Shown here: in pieces, positions 16,726-24,848 of the stretch
Layout: each line of letters opens with the position of its first letter
Position numbering within the stretch: the first letter of the stretch is position 1
Position numbers and translations under genes: made by a program
The notes under the pieces: generated by a model
Told to the model about the DNA's origin: nothing
What the model saw: the letters and a program-made list of their open reading frames with translations, nothing else
Databases searched by the model: none
Virus record (IMG/VR): IMGVR_UViG_3300022857_000027
Coordinates: 1-36,379 of that record
Direction: 5' to 3' (one strand)
From: a virus
Length of the DNA stretch: 36,379 nt

Positions 16726-17760
16726 TTATCCGGCCATCCCGCCGCCAATTCCTGCTATTCCGCCCATTCCAGCAAGGCCGCCTTTCCCGGCAATACCGCC
16801 CATTATTCTACCGCTCGCGGCTGCTAAAAACGCATAACACCCGATATCGTTGGTCGTAAACGCATTGCCTTGCAGGTCTAGCGCTGGCCTGCCTGTTGCC
16901 GTGCCCGTGTTGTAAAGTGTTGAGCTTGTATCAGCGATACGGAAGTCGCCGCCCACAGCGTCAGCGAAATCAGCGGAATCAATATCGGTCGTGATGGGAC
17001 TTGTGCCGGGCTCGGTCGAATCACTAGAGGCGTTATGCGACCCCGTCCAGTCTGTGCCCGTCCAGTCTGTGCCGCCATTATAAGCTGCGCAATTGGTCGC
17101 CACCGCATTGCTGCCGGACGTCCCTATCTTGTCAAAGTTTCGGAGGCAGTTGGCGACCGTGGTATTTGTGACCGTGCCGTTAACGAAGTTGTTAATCACC
17201 AGTCCACCACCACCCCAGCCATCAATCAGGCAGGATTCAACGATAGGGGTGAAACCGGAAAACACGCTCGAAAGTGAGTTAGCCCCGATCCCCTCTCCGC
17301 TAATGATACAGCGTTTTAGCTTAGCGCTAGCCGCAAGCGCCACACCACGAGCATAGTTAGCTATACGTGTGCTGTGAATTTGTAAGTCTGTGACTTCAAC
17401 AAAGGAGGCAAGCGATTGCAACACCGGCAAGTTAAAGCCTGCGTCCAGCGCGATCCTGTACCCCGCCCCGCCCTTAATCGTATTGTACGTGTCGCCCCTG
17501 AGCCACAAATAGCGGGTCGCGTCCCCGACCCAGTCCGCAGAAGCAGCATTGACCGCTGTAGTGTCCGTGCCGTTGCCAGCAACGCCCGTAATAATCACCC
17601 GCTCGTCGTTGGTGGTCATTGCGCCGTGGGCGGCTTTTACGCCATCGATAGCGGCCTGCATGGACACAAAGGCCCGCGTAGAACCGGTGGTGCCAGGCGT
17701 AGTGCCGTCGCCGCCCGCAGTCGATGCGGGATTGGCAAAAAACTCTACATCTGTCGGCAT
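16726..17760 (-). CDS. Right-handed beta-helix virion protein
   Basis: 344 residues. The middle (about 75-250) has the short repeating Val/Ile/Asn turns of a pectate-lyase-like beta-helix (YLWLRGDTYNTIKGG, VEVTDLQIHSTRIANYAR, LKRCIISGEG, GTVTNTTVANC). This fold is shared by P22-type tailspikes that bind or cut surface polysaccharide, but no catalytic residues can be pointed out. The C-terminus is a Gly/Met/Ala-rich tail (GGIAGKGGLAGMGGIAGI). The ATG follows the hydrolase stop without a gap (TAAATG), so the two are probably made together. Confidence 0.7.
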   Translation of the reverse strand: MPTDVEFFANPASTAGGDGTTPGTTGSTRAFVSMQAAIDGVKAAHGAMTTNDERVIITGVAGNGTDTTAVNAASADWVGDATRYLWLRGDTYNTIKGGAGYRIALDAGFNLPVLQSLASFVEVTDLQIHSTRIANYARGVALAASAKLKRCIISGEGIGANSLSSVFSGFTPIVESCLIDGWGGGGLVINNFVNGTVTNTTVANCLRNFDKIGTSGSNAVATNCAAYNGGTDWTGTDWTGSHNASSDSTEPGTSPITTDIDSADFADAVGGDFRIADTSSTLYNTGTATGRPALDLQGNAFTTNDIGCYAFLAAASGRIMGGIAGKGGLAGMGGIAGIGGGMAG

Positions 17761-19365
17761 TTACTTAGTGACTACGAGATTAATGTACGGATCACCTGAG
17801 ACAAGCGCGATGTTCATCGTCAATAGGCCTTTAGCGTCCGTGGTATCGGTGCCAGATTGCGAGCCGAACACCCAGCTATAGGCCGTATTCGGCGCAAGGT
17901 TGGAAAACGCCTGCTTGTCGATTAGCTGTGAGAACGTCCACCGCGGCGTTACGTCAACCGAGATGGAACCAATCATGCCTGGCGTGTGATCGTTAGTGCC
18001 TGCCACCTTAGCCACGTACTTAACCGGGAAGGTGATCGTGCTGGCTGTCTCTACAATATTGCCGTGATCCCACCACAGGCCTTGGTTAATATGACCAGAG
18101 CGCGGCATAGTGGAAACGGTCTTGCCGTACCAGTCCTGCGGGTAATCGCCTGTTGAATTAGTGAACGCCAGGAAAGGCCTATCGAGCGAGACTTTGTTTG
18201 TCGTGGGCTCTCTCAGCATGGACCCAACTACCGGGACGCCGTGCGCGGGCGTTAGCTCTGCCCACGTAAAGCTCCCACTGATTTTATTATCTCGCACAAC
18301 GTCAAGAAACTTGGGGTTGAGCATCCCAAGAACATCATTCCAGCCCCACTGGTGGACGTACACAATATTCTGGACGATGTTGTCGAGGGGGGCTTGTATC
18401 TGAAAATCCATCTTGTCCCAGTTGGCAGAGTTGGCCCCTGTGTCCGGCCCCATCGCCGGGTATAGCACGGGCAAGGTCCTGGGCAGTGTGTGCCCGGTAA
18501 TGCCATCGGACATAATAAGCCGCTCGCGCCATCGCTGGCACATGATCATAGGCATTTGCAGTGACGCCCTACCCCCCATCGACTGGCCTTGCGCGGTTAA
18601 ACCCCGACCCCAGTCAAATATAAGAGAGTGGCGGTTTTCGACAAGATCGAGTAACTGACACATCCGCTCGGCGGCATAACTGCCGACCCCCTGCGCTGTA
18701 CCGTAGCCACTCAAGCCCCAGGACTCTATGTGGCCGTAGCTCTCCATATCCTGAGCTTTAACCATAAGCCGGGATTCTTTATCGAAGTGGTCATAGCTCG
18801 GACTGCCCCAGTGAATTCTAGGGCCACCGCCGGACGCGTGAAAGCTGGCGACTACCTTGGACGGCTTCTCTACGCTAGCGCCTTCTGGCCTGATCAAGAT
18901 GTTGTCTTTGTACGTTAGCCGCCAAGTGTAAAACCCCTTAGTGTCTATGCCGTAAGGATCGTATGCCGTATCACTGGGCAGGTCGCAGCGATAGCCCGAA
19001 ACGTAGGTATTCGGGTAAAGGTTTATTTCAGGGCAAGTGACCAGGCTTGTGCTTGGCTCGTTAGGGTCGCCGGGCAAGGCACAACCAACAGCGTCAACCG
19101 GTACGCCTGCGGGAGTCGCTGAACACTGATCTATATCGTCGGGTACGTTGTCGCCGTCTATATCGCTGGGCGGGTTGTTACACGTATTGCTGGGATCATT
19201 CGGGCACTCGTCCAGATCGTCGGGGACGCCATCACCATCAGTATCGACGGGGGCGGACGCGCACAGCATATCCTGAGAATGATACTCGCAGAATTTGTCT
19301 ACAGTTAATTGGGCAGACGCGGTAGCGGAAAGCAACAAAGCGTAAAATGCAATCAAATATTTCAA
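17761..19365 (-). CDS. Exported alpha/beta hydrolase with thrombospondin type-3 calcium repeats
   Basis: 534 residues from a TTG at 19365: AGGAG lies five bases upstream, the upstream gene stops one base before, and this start gives a clean signal peptide, MKYLIAFYALLLSATASA, cleavable before Gln19. (An ATG at 19395 would add ten residues and spoil it.) Residues 41-57 and 68-81 are thrombospondin type-3 repeats (DTDGDGVPDDLDECPND, DIDGDNVPDDIDQC), which bind calcium. Then comes a hydrolase fold: HASGGG near 176 as oxyanion region, nucleophile Ser262 in GQSMGG, candidate acid Asp407 and His425 or His434. It may be a secreted or virion-borne esterase or depolymerase. Many cysteines fit export. 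Substrate unknown. Confidence 0.75.
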   Translation of the reverse strand: MKYLIAFYALLLSATASAQLTVDKFCEYHSQDMLCASAPVDTDGDGVPDDLDECPNDPSNTCNNPPSDIDGDNVPDDIDQCSATPAGVPVDAVGCALPGDPNEPSTSLVTCPEINLYPNTYVSGYRCDLPSDTAYDPYGIDTKGFYTWRLTYKDNILIRPEGASVEKPSKVVASFHASGGGPRIHWGSPSYDHFDKESRLMVKAQDMESYGHIESWGLSGYGTAQGVGSYAAERMCQLLDLVENRHSLIFDWGRGLTAQGQSMGGRASLQMPMIMCQRWRERLIMSDGITGHTLPRTLPVLYPAMGPDTGANSANWDKMDFQIQAPLDNIVQNIVYVHQWGWNDVLGMLNPKFLDVVRDNKISGSFTWAELTPAHGVPVVGSMLREPTTNKVSLDRPFLAFTNSTGDYPQDWYGKTVSTMPRSGHINQGLWWDHGNIVETASTITFPVKYVAKVAGTNDHTPGMIGSISVDVTPRWTFSQLIDKQAFSNLAPNTAYSWVFGSQSGTDTTDAKGLLTMNIALVSGDPYINLVVTK

Positions 19366-19366
19366 C

Positions 19367-19864
19367 CTAACTCCTAATTGGTGTGGCAATAACACTCTTC
19401 AAATACCCGCGCTGGTCACGCTCGATATCAAACTTCACCGGCTTTTGTTCCGGTGCATTGTTTAAGCTGTCTTTTAGTGCGGCAATTAGTGACTTAATTA
19501 GTGCTGGATTTGCCTGTGCAATAACAGAGAGTTGATCGACAACGGCATTCAGATTGCTGTCGCCAACCTCTTTCAGTTGCTTGGTGCTAAGACTCAAGGC
19601 ATTGGTGTGCGCCTTCGCTTGCTTCTCGAAGCGCTTGTCTTGGTCCCGTGATGCCTTGCCCATCTCTTTGGCGATGGTCTCGATACCTAGTAGTATTTGG
19701 TCAACCTGGGCTCGTGTGCTTTCGTCCTGTTGCCGGGCTTGTTTGGTCAGTCCTTTGGACAGAAGCTCAATCGTCTTTCCTGCTTGGGATTCTTTGGCCT
19801 GCTCGCGGTCTTCCAACTCACGCCGGATAAGCTCTGCTGCTACTTGTTGTCGCTCAGTTGCCAC
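19367..19864 (-). CDS. Coiled-coil protein downstream of portal
   Basis: 165 residues from GTG at 19864, overlapping the portal end by 11 bases, with AAGGTGG upstream. Nearly all helix: heptad-like repeats from residue 5 to about 105, then a short hydrophobic stretch (LSVIAQANPALIKSLIAALK) and an ending KFDIERDQRGYLKSVIATPI, a short segment recurrent in phage proteins of unknown role. P22 has no obvious counterpart. Position between portal and the fibre-type genes suggests an assembly or virion factor. Confidence 0.6.
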   Translation of the reverse strand: MATERQQVAAELIRRELEDREQAKESQAGKTIELLSKGLTKQARQQDESTRAQVDQILLGIETIAKEMGKASRDQDKRFEKQAKAHTNALSLSTKQLKEVGDSNLNAVVDQLSVIAQANPALIKSLIAALKDSLNNAPEQKPVKFDIERDQRGYLKSVIATPIRS

Positions 19865-21980
19865 TCAAGCCACCTTGCATAACTTCCATGAGCCGCTTCG
19901 TTGGAGCATTACGAATATCCTCAACCTTGGCGAAGTTATCCAGCTCTGATCCTTCTGCGTCAGCGGTCTTCTTGCGTATGCCGCTCTCAACTTCGATTCG
20001 CTTGGTCTCGGCGCTAATGCGTGATGTCTCAGCGTTAAAGGTGTCGATCTTGAGTTTTTCCATTCTCTCCTGTTGGGAGAACTGTGATTCCTGCTGCTTG
20101 GTCTGAGCGTCCAACATATCGGCCTGCCCTTTCATGGCCTCGGCTTGTGCCGCTATCTCCATAGGGTCTTGCTGTGGAGGTTGATTTTGTGCGGCTTGCT
20201 GCTGCTCCTGGACTTTCTGCTTCTCTTCGTCCGTCCATTGATCCTCGGGTATCAATCCCTGTTGAAATAGCTGGTTGCGCTTACGCCCGCCAATAGAGCG
20301 CATGCCGGGCGCGGGGATATTGTTTAGCAAGATATCGCCGCCCAACTGGATCACACTGGGGTCAACCTTGCCGACTTCAGTTAAGGCGCGAACGGTTTCA
20401 TTCTGGCGATTCTTAAAGCTTGGCCCACTACTGCAGGCAACATCGTACTTTCCTACCGATAGATCGTTGAGCGTGACTTCTTCGCCGGTCTGCTGGTCAA
20501 TAATGACCTCACCAATAGTCGCCATATCAAACGAACCATCTTCGTCCAGTATGCGAACCTGACGCCCAGGCCCGTAAACCTTGGGGATAGCCTTAACCAG
20601 AATGCGCGCCGTGTGACGCTGTGCAATCTCTCGGGCTGTGCTGTACTTGTTGTTACCTGTGTCGCCTTTGTCTTGGAGCTTATCGATAGCCACACCTGAC
20701 TGTGCAAACGGGTTATCACCCATCGAAGCAGAGAACATGCCCGCGCTTTGATTGATGACCGCCTTCATGCCCTCGGAGATTGTCCTCAGCCCTGGGTTGA
20801 TAGTGGCCCCACCGTTCTGCTGTGGCGGCCCTGGTAGTTCTTGATCCGGGTTAAATATCTGCACCGGGTCTGAATTGGTGTTGAGTGTGGCGAGTGTATC
20901 GGTGTGCCCTTTAACCTGGGCGCTGGTCATCCAGTACTTAGCTCTGGGAGCCAGTGCGCCCTCTTCAATCTCACGTGACTGCGAATAGTTATACACACGC
21001 TGTGCATCAATGATCTTTTCAACAGCGCCGTAATAGACTACTTTCTCTTCAACGATATCGAAATTAGCAAAGGCTGGAACAATGGGTAGCCATTCCTCGA
21101 ACACGGTCTTTCTGGCATCGGTCAACCAGTCTTGAGTGCTGAACTCACGCGAATACACGCACCGTTTCATGCGCTTACGCCGCTTGCGCTCTGTGATTCC
21201 CAGCGCTAGCAACTCATCGACAATCTTATCAAATTCAGCATCGGCCTCGTATATTTCGTTATTGGTCATCAGAACCAATTCAATAGGCTCTTCTTTGACG
21301 TATAGGAACTCCCCTACCATCTCTAAGTCTTGCCGGTGGTAGTAAGCCGTTCCGGTGCGATCAGAGCCTACAGAGCCTTCTGTGGCCTCTGGGTACTTGG
21401 TTTTAAAGTCTTCAGGCAATAAGCCGGATAATACCCAGCCATAATCAGCGTCTGAGGCGTCTGGCTCTTCAAACGGGCCAAACCACACGCGATCCTCAAA
21501 GTTACCCACGCGCTTAATAATCAAGTCTTGATCGAATGAATCGCCGTCAACGTATTCCTGGACAACTCGCCAGCCTGCCAAGCCACCGACAACCATGCTA
21601 CGCCCGGCGCTGTTGAATACCTGGACCGCGTTGCTCATCTTCTCAATGTTGCGAACTAAACCGTCATAGGTTTCCGCGATATCTTTCGTTGCATCATTGC
21701 CAGCCGGTGAAATCTTGATATCAAAGTCTGAGCGCTCCATATAACCCGCGATCTGGTCGATAATGGGATTGGTCATGTCAAACGAAAAACGGGGCCTGCC
21801 GTCATTGGCATTCCACCAATAAGACTCCCACTGCCCATCGCGTTTAGTGGTAAACAACTTAGCCTCGCGCACTTGCTCGCGGTTGTCGTGGTCTGCGTCC
21901 TGGGCTTTCTTTAAATGCTCAAGTACCCACGCATGATTTTCGTGGTTGGGGAGATCATCACTGTCTGTTTTGTCTTTCAT
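19854..21980 (-). CDS. Portal protein, P22-like
   Basis: 708 residues from the ATG at 21980 (ATGA overlap with the terminase stop); 21989 is an alternative. P22 gp1 has 725. It forms the twelve-subunit ring through which DNA enters and leaves. Recognisable family segments are AKLFTTKRDGQWESYWWNAN, the FDMTNPIIDQIAGYMERSDF region, WRVVQEYVDGDSFDQDL, and the long Gln-rich helical barrel-type C-terminus (about 590-700: EEKQKVQEQQQAAQNQPPQQ and following). The gene lies directly after the large terminase, its packaging partner. Confidence 0.88.
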   Translation of the reverse strand: MKDKTDSDDLPNHENHAWVLEHLKKAQDADHDNREQVREAKLFTTKRDGQWESYWWNANDGRPRFSFDMTNPIIDQIAGYMERSDFDIKISPAGNDATKDIAETYDGLVRNIEKMSNAVQVFNSAGRSMVVGGLAGWRVVQEYVDGDSFDQDLIIKRVGNFEDRVWFGPFEEPDASDADYGWVLSGLLPEDFKTKYPEATEGSVGSDRTGTAYYHRQDLEMVGEFLYVKEEPIELVLMTNNEIYEADAEFDKIVDELLALGITERKRRKRMKRCVYSREFSTQDWLTDARKTVFEEWLPIVPAFANFDIVEEKVVYYGAVEKIIDAQRVYNYSQSREIEEGALAPRAKYWMTSAQVKGHTDTLATLNTNSDPVQIFNPDQELPGPPQQNGGATINPGLRTISEGMKAVINQSAGMFSASMGDNPFAQSGVAIDKLQDKGDTGNNKYSTAREIAQRHTARILVKAIPKVYGPGRQVRILDEDGSFDMATIGEVIIDQQTGEEVTLNDLSVGKYDVACSSGPSFKNRQNETVRALTEVGKVDPSVIQLGGDILLNNIPAPGMRSIGGRKRNQLFQQGLIPEDQWTDEEKQKVQEQQQAAQNQPPQQDPMEIAAQAEAMKGQADMLDAQTKQQESQFSQQERMEKLKIDTFNAETSRISAETKRIEVESGIRKKTADAEGSELDNFAKVEDIRNAPTKRLMEVMQGGLSGN

Positions 21981-23446
21981 TTGTTCCATCCAGCGAAATT
22001 GATTGTCTCTACTTCGTCGTTAACTTCAATCGGGCGCATCAACATCATTACAGCGTCACCCATGTTTGGGGAGTCAATGCCAAGCTTTTCCATCTCAGGC
22101 TTGGACATGAGCTGAATGCGGCCTGAACCGTTGTATTTACGGGGGATTCTGCATAACTCCGAGCGCAATGCCTGAAGCTGCTCAATGCTTGAAGAGAAGC
22201 TAATTAGGTCGTCGGGGTTGATCGCTTTCTTTTCCTTCTCTACCGCCAGGTACGTGCGTAACATGCGGTCCCTGAGCATCCAGTAGTATTGAGCACGCTT
22301 ATTGAGGAATGCGTCCTTGTTCGTCTTGGGCTTCTTAACTTCACTGTTGATCGGGTCGTATATTTGCTTGGGATTGTCGGCACCTTCAGAGCCCCGGAAT
22401 GACTCAACCACTACCTTTTTGCCCTTGAAGGCGTCCGTGATCTGACGTTTGAGCCCTAAGCCAACACCGTCAGCGTCCCATGTAAAAGTATCAGGCTTCT
22501 TGTCGATAGCGAATGACGTGGCCCAATCGGTGGCCGTGTCTATTCTTCCTGCATCGGTAGACTGAACATCTTTGATTACAACGCCGTGGGAGTACGCTAC
22601 TGCCTTGTGATCTCCACAGTCGGCAGGATCATAGGCCACGCGTTCTTGTCCAACGGCATCGAACCCCAGCTTAATGTGAGCATCAATACAGGCATCGAAC
22701 CATTCGGGCTCAATGATGGCGTTGTCCACGGTATCGGAGTATTTGCCTTCCCAAATATGGTCATATTCTGCCCTGGGTAGGTTAGCGAGATCGTCTAATC
22801 TCTCCTGCTCTAGCTCCGGAGGGAACCAAGGGTTGTCCATCCAATTCACCTCGACCACCATCATCAGGTCATCTTCATAGAATCCGGTCTTGGCCAGTGA
22901 TGCCTCCGCGCGCTTGAGATACTTCTTGCTGATCGCGTCCTTGGAACTCCCACGGTTCATAGTTATCCAGATTTCGGGAGGCTTCTCCCCGTCAATATCA
23001 ATGACGTTATCGGCTGCTGATTTACGAATAGAGGGAGTTAATACCCTGAGCGACTTTTCACTGACTGATTCCCCCTCTTCAATCCAGAGCTTATTAACCC
23101 CGTGGATAGACTTCAGGCTGGTGATGTTGCGCGCCAATCCTTTGTAGAAAATCTCTCCGCCGCTGTGGGCTTTGATCTCATTCGCCATCACTGTGAAGTT
23201 GGCTGATGCCCCCAGCCGCTCGATCTCTTGGCGTAGGCTTTCGTGTACTGAGTCATCAATGCTGTTCTGGAATTCTCTGGTGCAACAGATACGATCGCCG
23301 CAATCCGCAAACATCAACATGAAATCGCCCACGGCTGTGGACTTCTGACTGCCTCGGCCACCGACTGCGATCTTGACCCGCTTGGGCTTAGACAGTAGCC
23401 ATGTCAGCTTCTCAGTCGCTTGTAGGTCTACGGCTGCGCTACTCAC
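21977..23446 (-). CDS. terL: Terminase large subunit (ATPase and nuclease)
   Basis: 489 residues from GTG at 23446 with GGAG seven bases upstream; length matches P22 gp2 (499) and Sf6 gp2 (470). It pumps DNA into the prohead and cuts it. The ATPase has Walker A GGRGSQKST (29-37) and Walker B NKLWIEE (118-124). The RNase H-like nuclease has Asp273 in AYDPADCGDH, Asp324/Asp326 in FTWDADGVG, and Asp464 in NMGDAVMM. The Sf6/P22 relationship predicts headful packaging, which agrees with the circular overlap of the window ends. Confidence 0.93.
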   Translation of the reverse strand: MSSAAVDLQATEKLTWLLSKPKRVKIAVGGRGSQKSTAVGDFMLMFADCGDRICCTREFQNSIDDSVHESLRQEIERLGASANFTVMANEIKAHSGGEIFYKGLARNITSLKSIHGVNKLWIEEGESVSEKSLRVLTPSIRKSAADNVIDIDGEKPPEIWITMNRGSSKDAISKKYLKRAEASLAKTGFYEDDLMMVVEVNWMDNPWFPPELEQERLDDLANLPRAEYDHIWEGKYSDTVDNAIIEPEWFDACIDAHIKLGFDAVGQERVAYDPADCGDHKAVAYSHGVVIKDVQSTDAGRIDTATDWATSFAIDKKPDTFTWDADGVGLGLKRQITDAFKGKKVVVESFRGSEGADNPKQIYDPINSEVKKPKTNKDAFLNKRAQYYWMLRDRMLRTYLAVEKEKKAINPDDLISFSSSIEQLQALRSELCRIPRKYNGSGRIQLMSKPEMEKLGIDSPNMGDAVMMLMRPIEVNDEVETINFAGWNK

Positions 23447-23783
23447 TGGTAACTCCGGTGACGGACCAACTGTGCTTGACGGTTACATCGCCTGTGACCG
23501 CTAGCTTGCTGCCTTCCTTGCGATCAATGATCTTATGCGCTGTGTTGATATCCTTGTCATCAAGTGCGCTTAGGATAACGCTGCGGGCCTTGAATACAGG
23601 GTTAGACTTCAACCGCTCTTTCCGGTCTATAAACTCTGGATTGTTGTCCTGGTAGGTGTAGAGGGTTTGCTTGGAGATGTCTGCGGCGAAACATGCCTCA
23701 ACGTCAGTACACCCGAGCATGAAAGCATCCTCAAGTTTCTTGACTGTTAGTTCCGTCATTTTCGTAGGTCTGCCGCCAGCCAT
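23439..23783 (-). CDS. terS: Terminase small subunit
   Basis: 114 residues. The N-terminal helix-turn-helix (GGRPTKMTELTVKKLEDAFM, then DISKQTLYTYQDNNPEF) would bind the packaging start site; the rest is the oligomerisation helix pair (ARSVILSALDDKDINTAHKI). The family is close in layout to P22/Sf6 small terminases, though shorter than P22 gp3 (162). It is the first gene of the late operon, about 95 bases after the promoter at 23882-23910, and overlaps the large subunit by eight bases. The packaging site is often inside this gene in such phages. Confidence 0.85.
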   Translation of the reverse strand: MAGGRPTKMTELTVKKLEDAFMLGCTDVEACFAADISKQTLYTYQDNNPEFIDRKERLKSNPVFKARSVILSALDDKDINTAHKIIDRKEGSKLAVTGDVTVKHSWSVTGVTSE

Positions 23784-23881
23784 CTAGTGGCCTTGGACAA
23801 AAAAACGCGCCCCGGAGGACGCAAGAGGATGTAAACACATTTGGAACATTTAGCGTGTCTCACGACAAGGCCGGACTTCAG

Positions 23882-23910
23882 TCTATGCACAAATTAAAGG
23901 GTTGTGTCTA
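23882..23910 (-). promoter_or_regulatory. Late promoter for terminase-portal operon
   Basis: Minus strand: TAGACA (23905-23910), 17-base spacer, CATAGA (23882-23887, within GCATAGACT). The spacer TTAATTTGTG resembles that of the coat promoter. Both lack a good TATAAT, which suggests that they need an activator. Confidence 0.6.
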
Positions 23911-23933
23911 GGGTTTATCCTAAAGTCTGTAAT

Positions 23934-23948
23934 GGAGAAACTTTCTCC
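23934..23948. promoter_or_regulatory. Palindromic operator upstream of the late promoter
   Basis: GGAGAAA-C-TTTCTCC is a perfect inverted repeat, followed by a third half-site TTTCTCC at 23952-23958. Its centre is about 66 bases upstream of the expected start of the terminase transcript, the classic distance for an activator. No copy was seen before the coat promoter. Confidence 0.5.
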
Positions 23949-24068
23949 ACTTTTCTCCGCCCCGCCGTTACTGTGTTTGCCCTGTTTCCTCAGCTTGCCC
24001 AGTTGGTACATAAACTATCAGTCGATAGGGTTATGGGTATTTAAATATATTTTATGAAAGTTGTGGTG

Positions 24069-24074
24069 TATAAT
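24069..24074 (+). promoter_or_regulatory. Consensus -10 box for a rightward transcript
   Basis: TATAAT exactly, in a strongly AT-rich context; at 17-base spacing the -35 region is only weak (TATATT-like). It lies about 45 bases before the stem-loop at 24119. Confidence 0.4.
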
Positions 24075-24080
24075 TCATGG

Positions 24081-24147
24081 CATCTGCCTCGATTGCTTTC
24101 GGTCGGATATTTCAAAGAAGCCTGCTCATGCACGAGTGGGCTTTTTG
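24081..24147 (+). ncRNA. Candidate small RNA
   Basis: A transcript from the TATAAT at 24069-24074 would run about 67 bases: an unstructured start, a hairpin CGATTG-CTTT-CGGTCG (24090-24105), a short A-rich linker, and the terminator stem with T-run (24119-24146). This is the usual layout of a small regulatory RNA. The evidence is only promoter box plus structure; the stem-loop could exist solely to end the leftward operon. Confidence 0.35.
24119..24146. terminator. Stem-loop terminator, possibly bidirectional
   Basis: AGCCTGCTC and GAGTGGGCT make a 9-bp stem with two G-U pairs around a 6-base loop. On the plus strand TTTTT follows. On the minus strand the stem is followed by TCTTTGAA and sits 12 bases beyond the last gene of the early leftward operon (stop at 24158), so it may stop that operon before the terminase genes. 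Confidence 0.7.
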
Positions 24148-24157
24148 GGTTTTGGGG

Positions 24158-24430
24158 TCAACCGTTTAAGTCTCTATTCCTCAGTGTATTAATCTGGTCT
24201 TTGCGTGTGCGCTTTATCGGGTCTTTGAACGATCGGTTCTGCGTGTAGTCTACCACTTCAATCTTGCCGCCATCCTTCAGGAATTTAGCCTTTGCTATGT
24301 CGATCTGTATTTGCTCTGCCTCCTTGGGGTTTGTCTCAGCGTCATAGTGATGACATGACGGGCAATTCCAACCCCTATCACCGGCTTCGTCAAAAGGCTT
24401 TAGTGCTTTACTGCATCTCGGGCATATCAT
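24158..24430 (-). CDS. Zinc-ribbon protein
   Basis: 90 residues from the ATG at 24430, chosen for AGGAAGGA just upstream; the frame extends 20 residues further without a ribosome site. The N-terminus has two Cys pairs, CPRC at residues 3-6 and CPSC about 20 residues later with a following HH, forming a small zinc ribbon. The rest is charged and helical with a basic C-terminus (PIKRTRKDQINTLRNRD), suggesting nucleic-acid binding. It is the last gene of the early leftward operon, just before the terminator. Function unknown. Confidence 0.7.
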   Translation of the reverse strand: MICPRCSKALKPFDEAGDRGWNCPSCHHYDAETNPKEAEQIQIDIAKAKFLKDGGKIEVVDYTQNRSFKDPIKRTRKDQINTLRNRDLNG

Positions 24431-24593
24431 TGCGATCCTTCCTGGGACTGCGCCCGTAGATAAGATGGAATATGTCTCTAAGCTCTTCAAAGTCGTTGAA
24501 TCCCCACGCTATATCCTCTTCATGATCAGCTAGATATTCCGATAGCTGCTTAAGCTCTTTGATTGGCAGTTGCAGTGCCTCGGCATCAATCAC
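24408..24593 (-). CDS. Small acidic protein
   Basis: 61 residues from GTG at 24593, helical and acidic (LSEYLADHEEDIAWGFNDFE), with a short basic tail. No domain recognised. It overlaps the zinc-ribbon gene by 23 bases, and its GTG overlaps the stop of the preceding micro-gene (GTGA), in keeping with the coupled layout of the operon. The overlap at both ends and the absence of any better frame support it as a real gene. Confidence 0.6.
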   Translation of the reverse strand: MIDAEALQLPIKELKQLSEYLADHEEDIAWGFNDFEELRDIFHLIYGRSPRKDRNDMPEMQ

Positions 24594-24649
24594 CAGTCGT
24601 AATCCTTAACATCTTCAGACTCATCCATAGGCTCATCGTCGTCACTCAA
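24590..24649 (-). CDS. Possible 19-residue acidic micro-protein
   Basis: TTG at 24649, reading MSDDDEPMDESEDVKDYDW, stop TGA at 24590-24592. It overlaps the preceding DUF3310 gene by eight bases and the next GTG start by four. Nearly half of its residues are Asp or Glu. The coupling pattern supports it; the rare start codon and tiny size argue caution. Confidence 0.35.
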   Translation of the reverse strand: MSDDDEPMDESEDVKDYDW

Positions 24650-24848
24650 TTACCTGGCTCTCGATTAGCAGCTCTATGTAATGCTTCGCCTTGCGTAAAT
24701 CCTCAACACCGCCCTTTTCCTTCCAGCGAGTCATGTACTTGATGACATTTCCCTCGCAGAATCCGATATCGTTAGCCAGGATGTATTCAATAGGCTGGAT
24801 AGCGAGTTGATAGTGTTCGCCTCCCACTTGGGTATCTTTTGCACTCAT
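24642..24848 (-). CDS. DUF3310 family protein
   Basis: 68 residues, the full length of a DUF3310 domain. Family marks: QVGGEHYQLAIQPIEYILAN, then GNVIKYMTRWKEKGGVEDLR and KAKHYIELL. DUF3310 proteins are frequent in phages, sometimes fused to nucleotide-metabolism enzymes; the biochemical role is not settled. The ATG overlaps the NinG stop (ATGA at 24845-24848). It lies among recombination genes in the early leftward operon. Confidence 0.85.
   Translation of the reverse strand: MSAKDTQVGGEHYQLAIQPIEYILANDIGFCEGNVIKYMTRWKEKGGVEDLRKAKHYIELLIESQVIE

Larger units (their letters stand above)
23784..24157. other. Control gap between late and early leftward operons
   Basis: 374 bases without a convincing gene. 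From left to right it holds the terminase leader, the late promoter, a perfect 15-base palindrome, a pyrimidine-rich stretch with an extra half-site (23952-23958), an AT-rich block (24040-24075) with a consensus TATAAT on the plus strand, and a stem-loop that can act as terminator in both directions. Confidence 0.7.

Noticed and set aside
24054-24248. Plus-strand open frame of 64 codons
   Set aside because: It runs through the stem-loop terminator, lacks a ribosome site and overlaps the zinc-ribbon gene.
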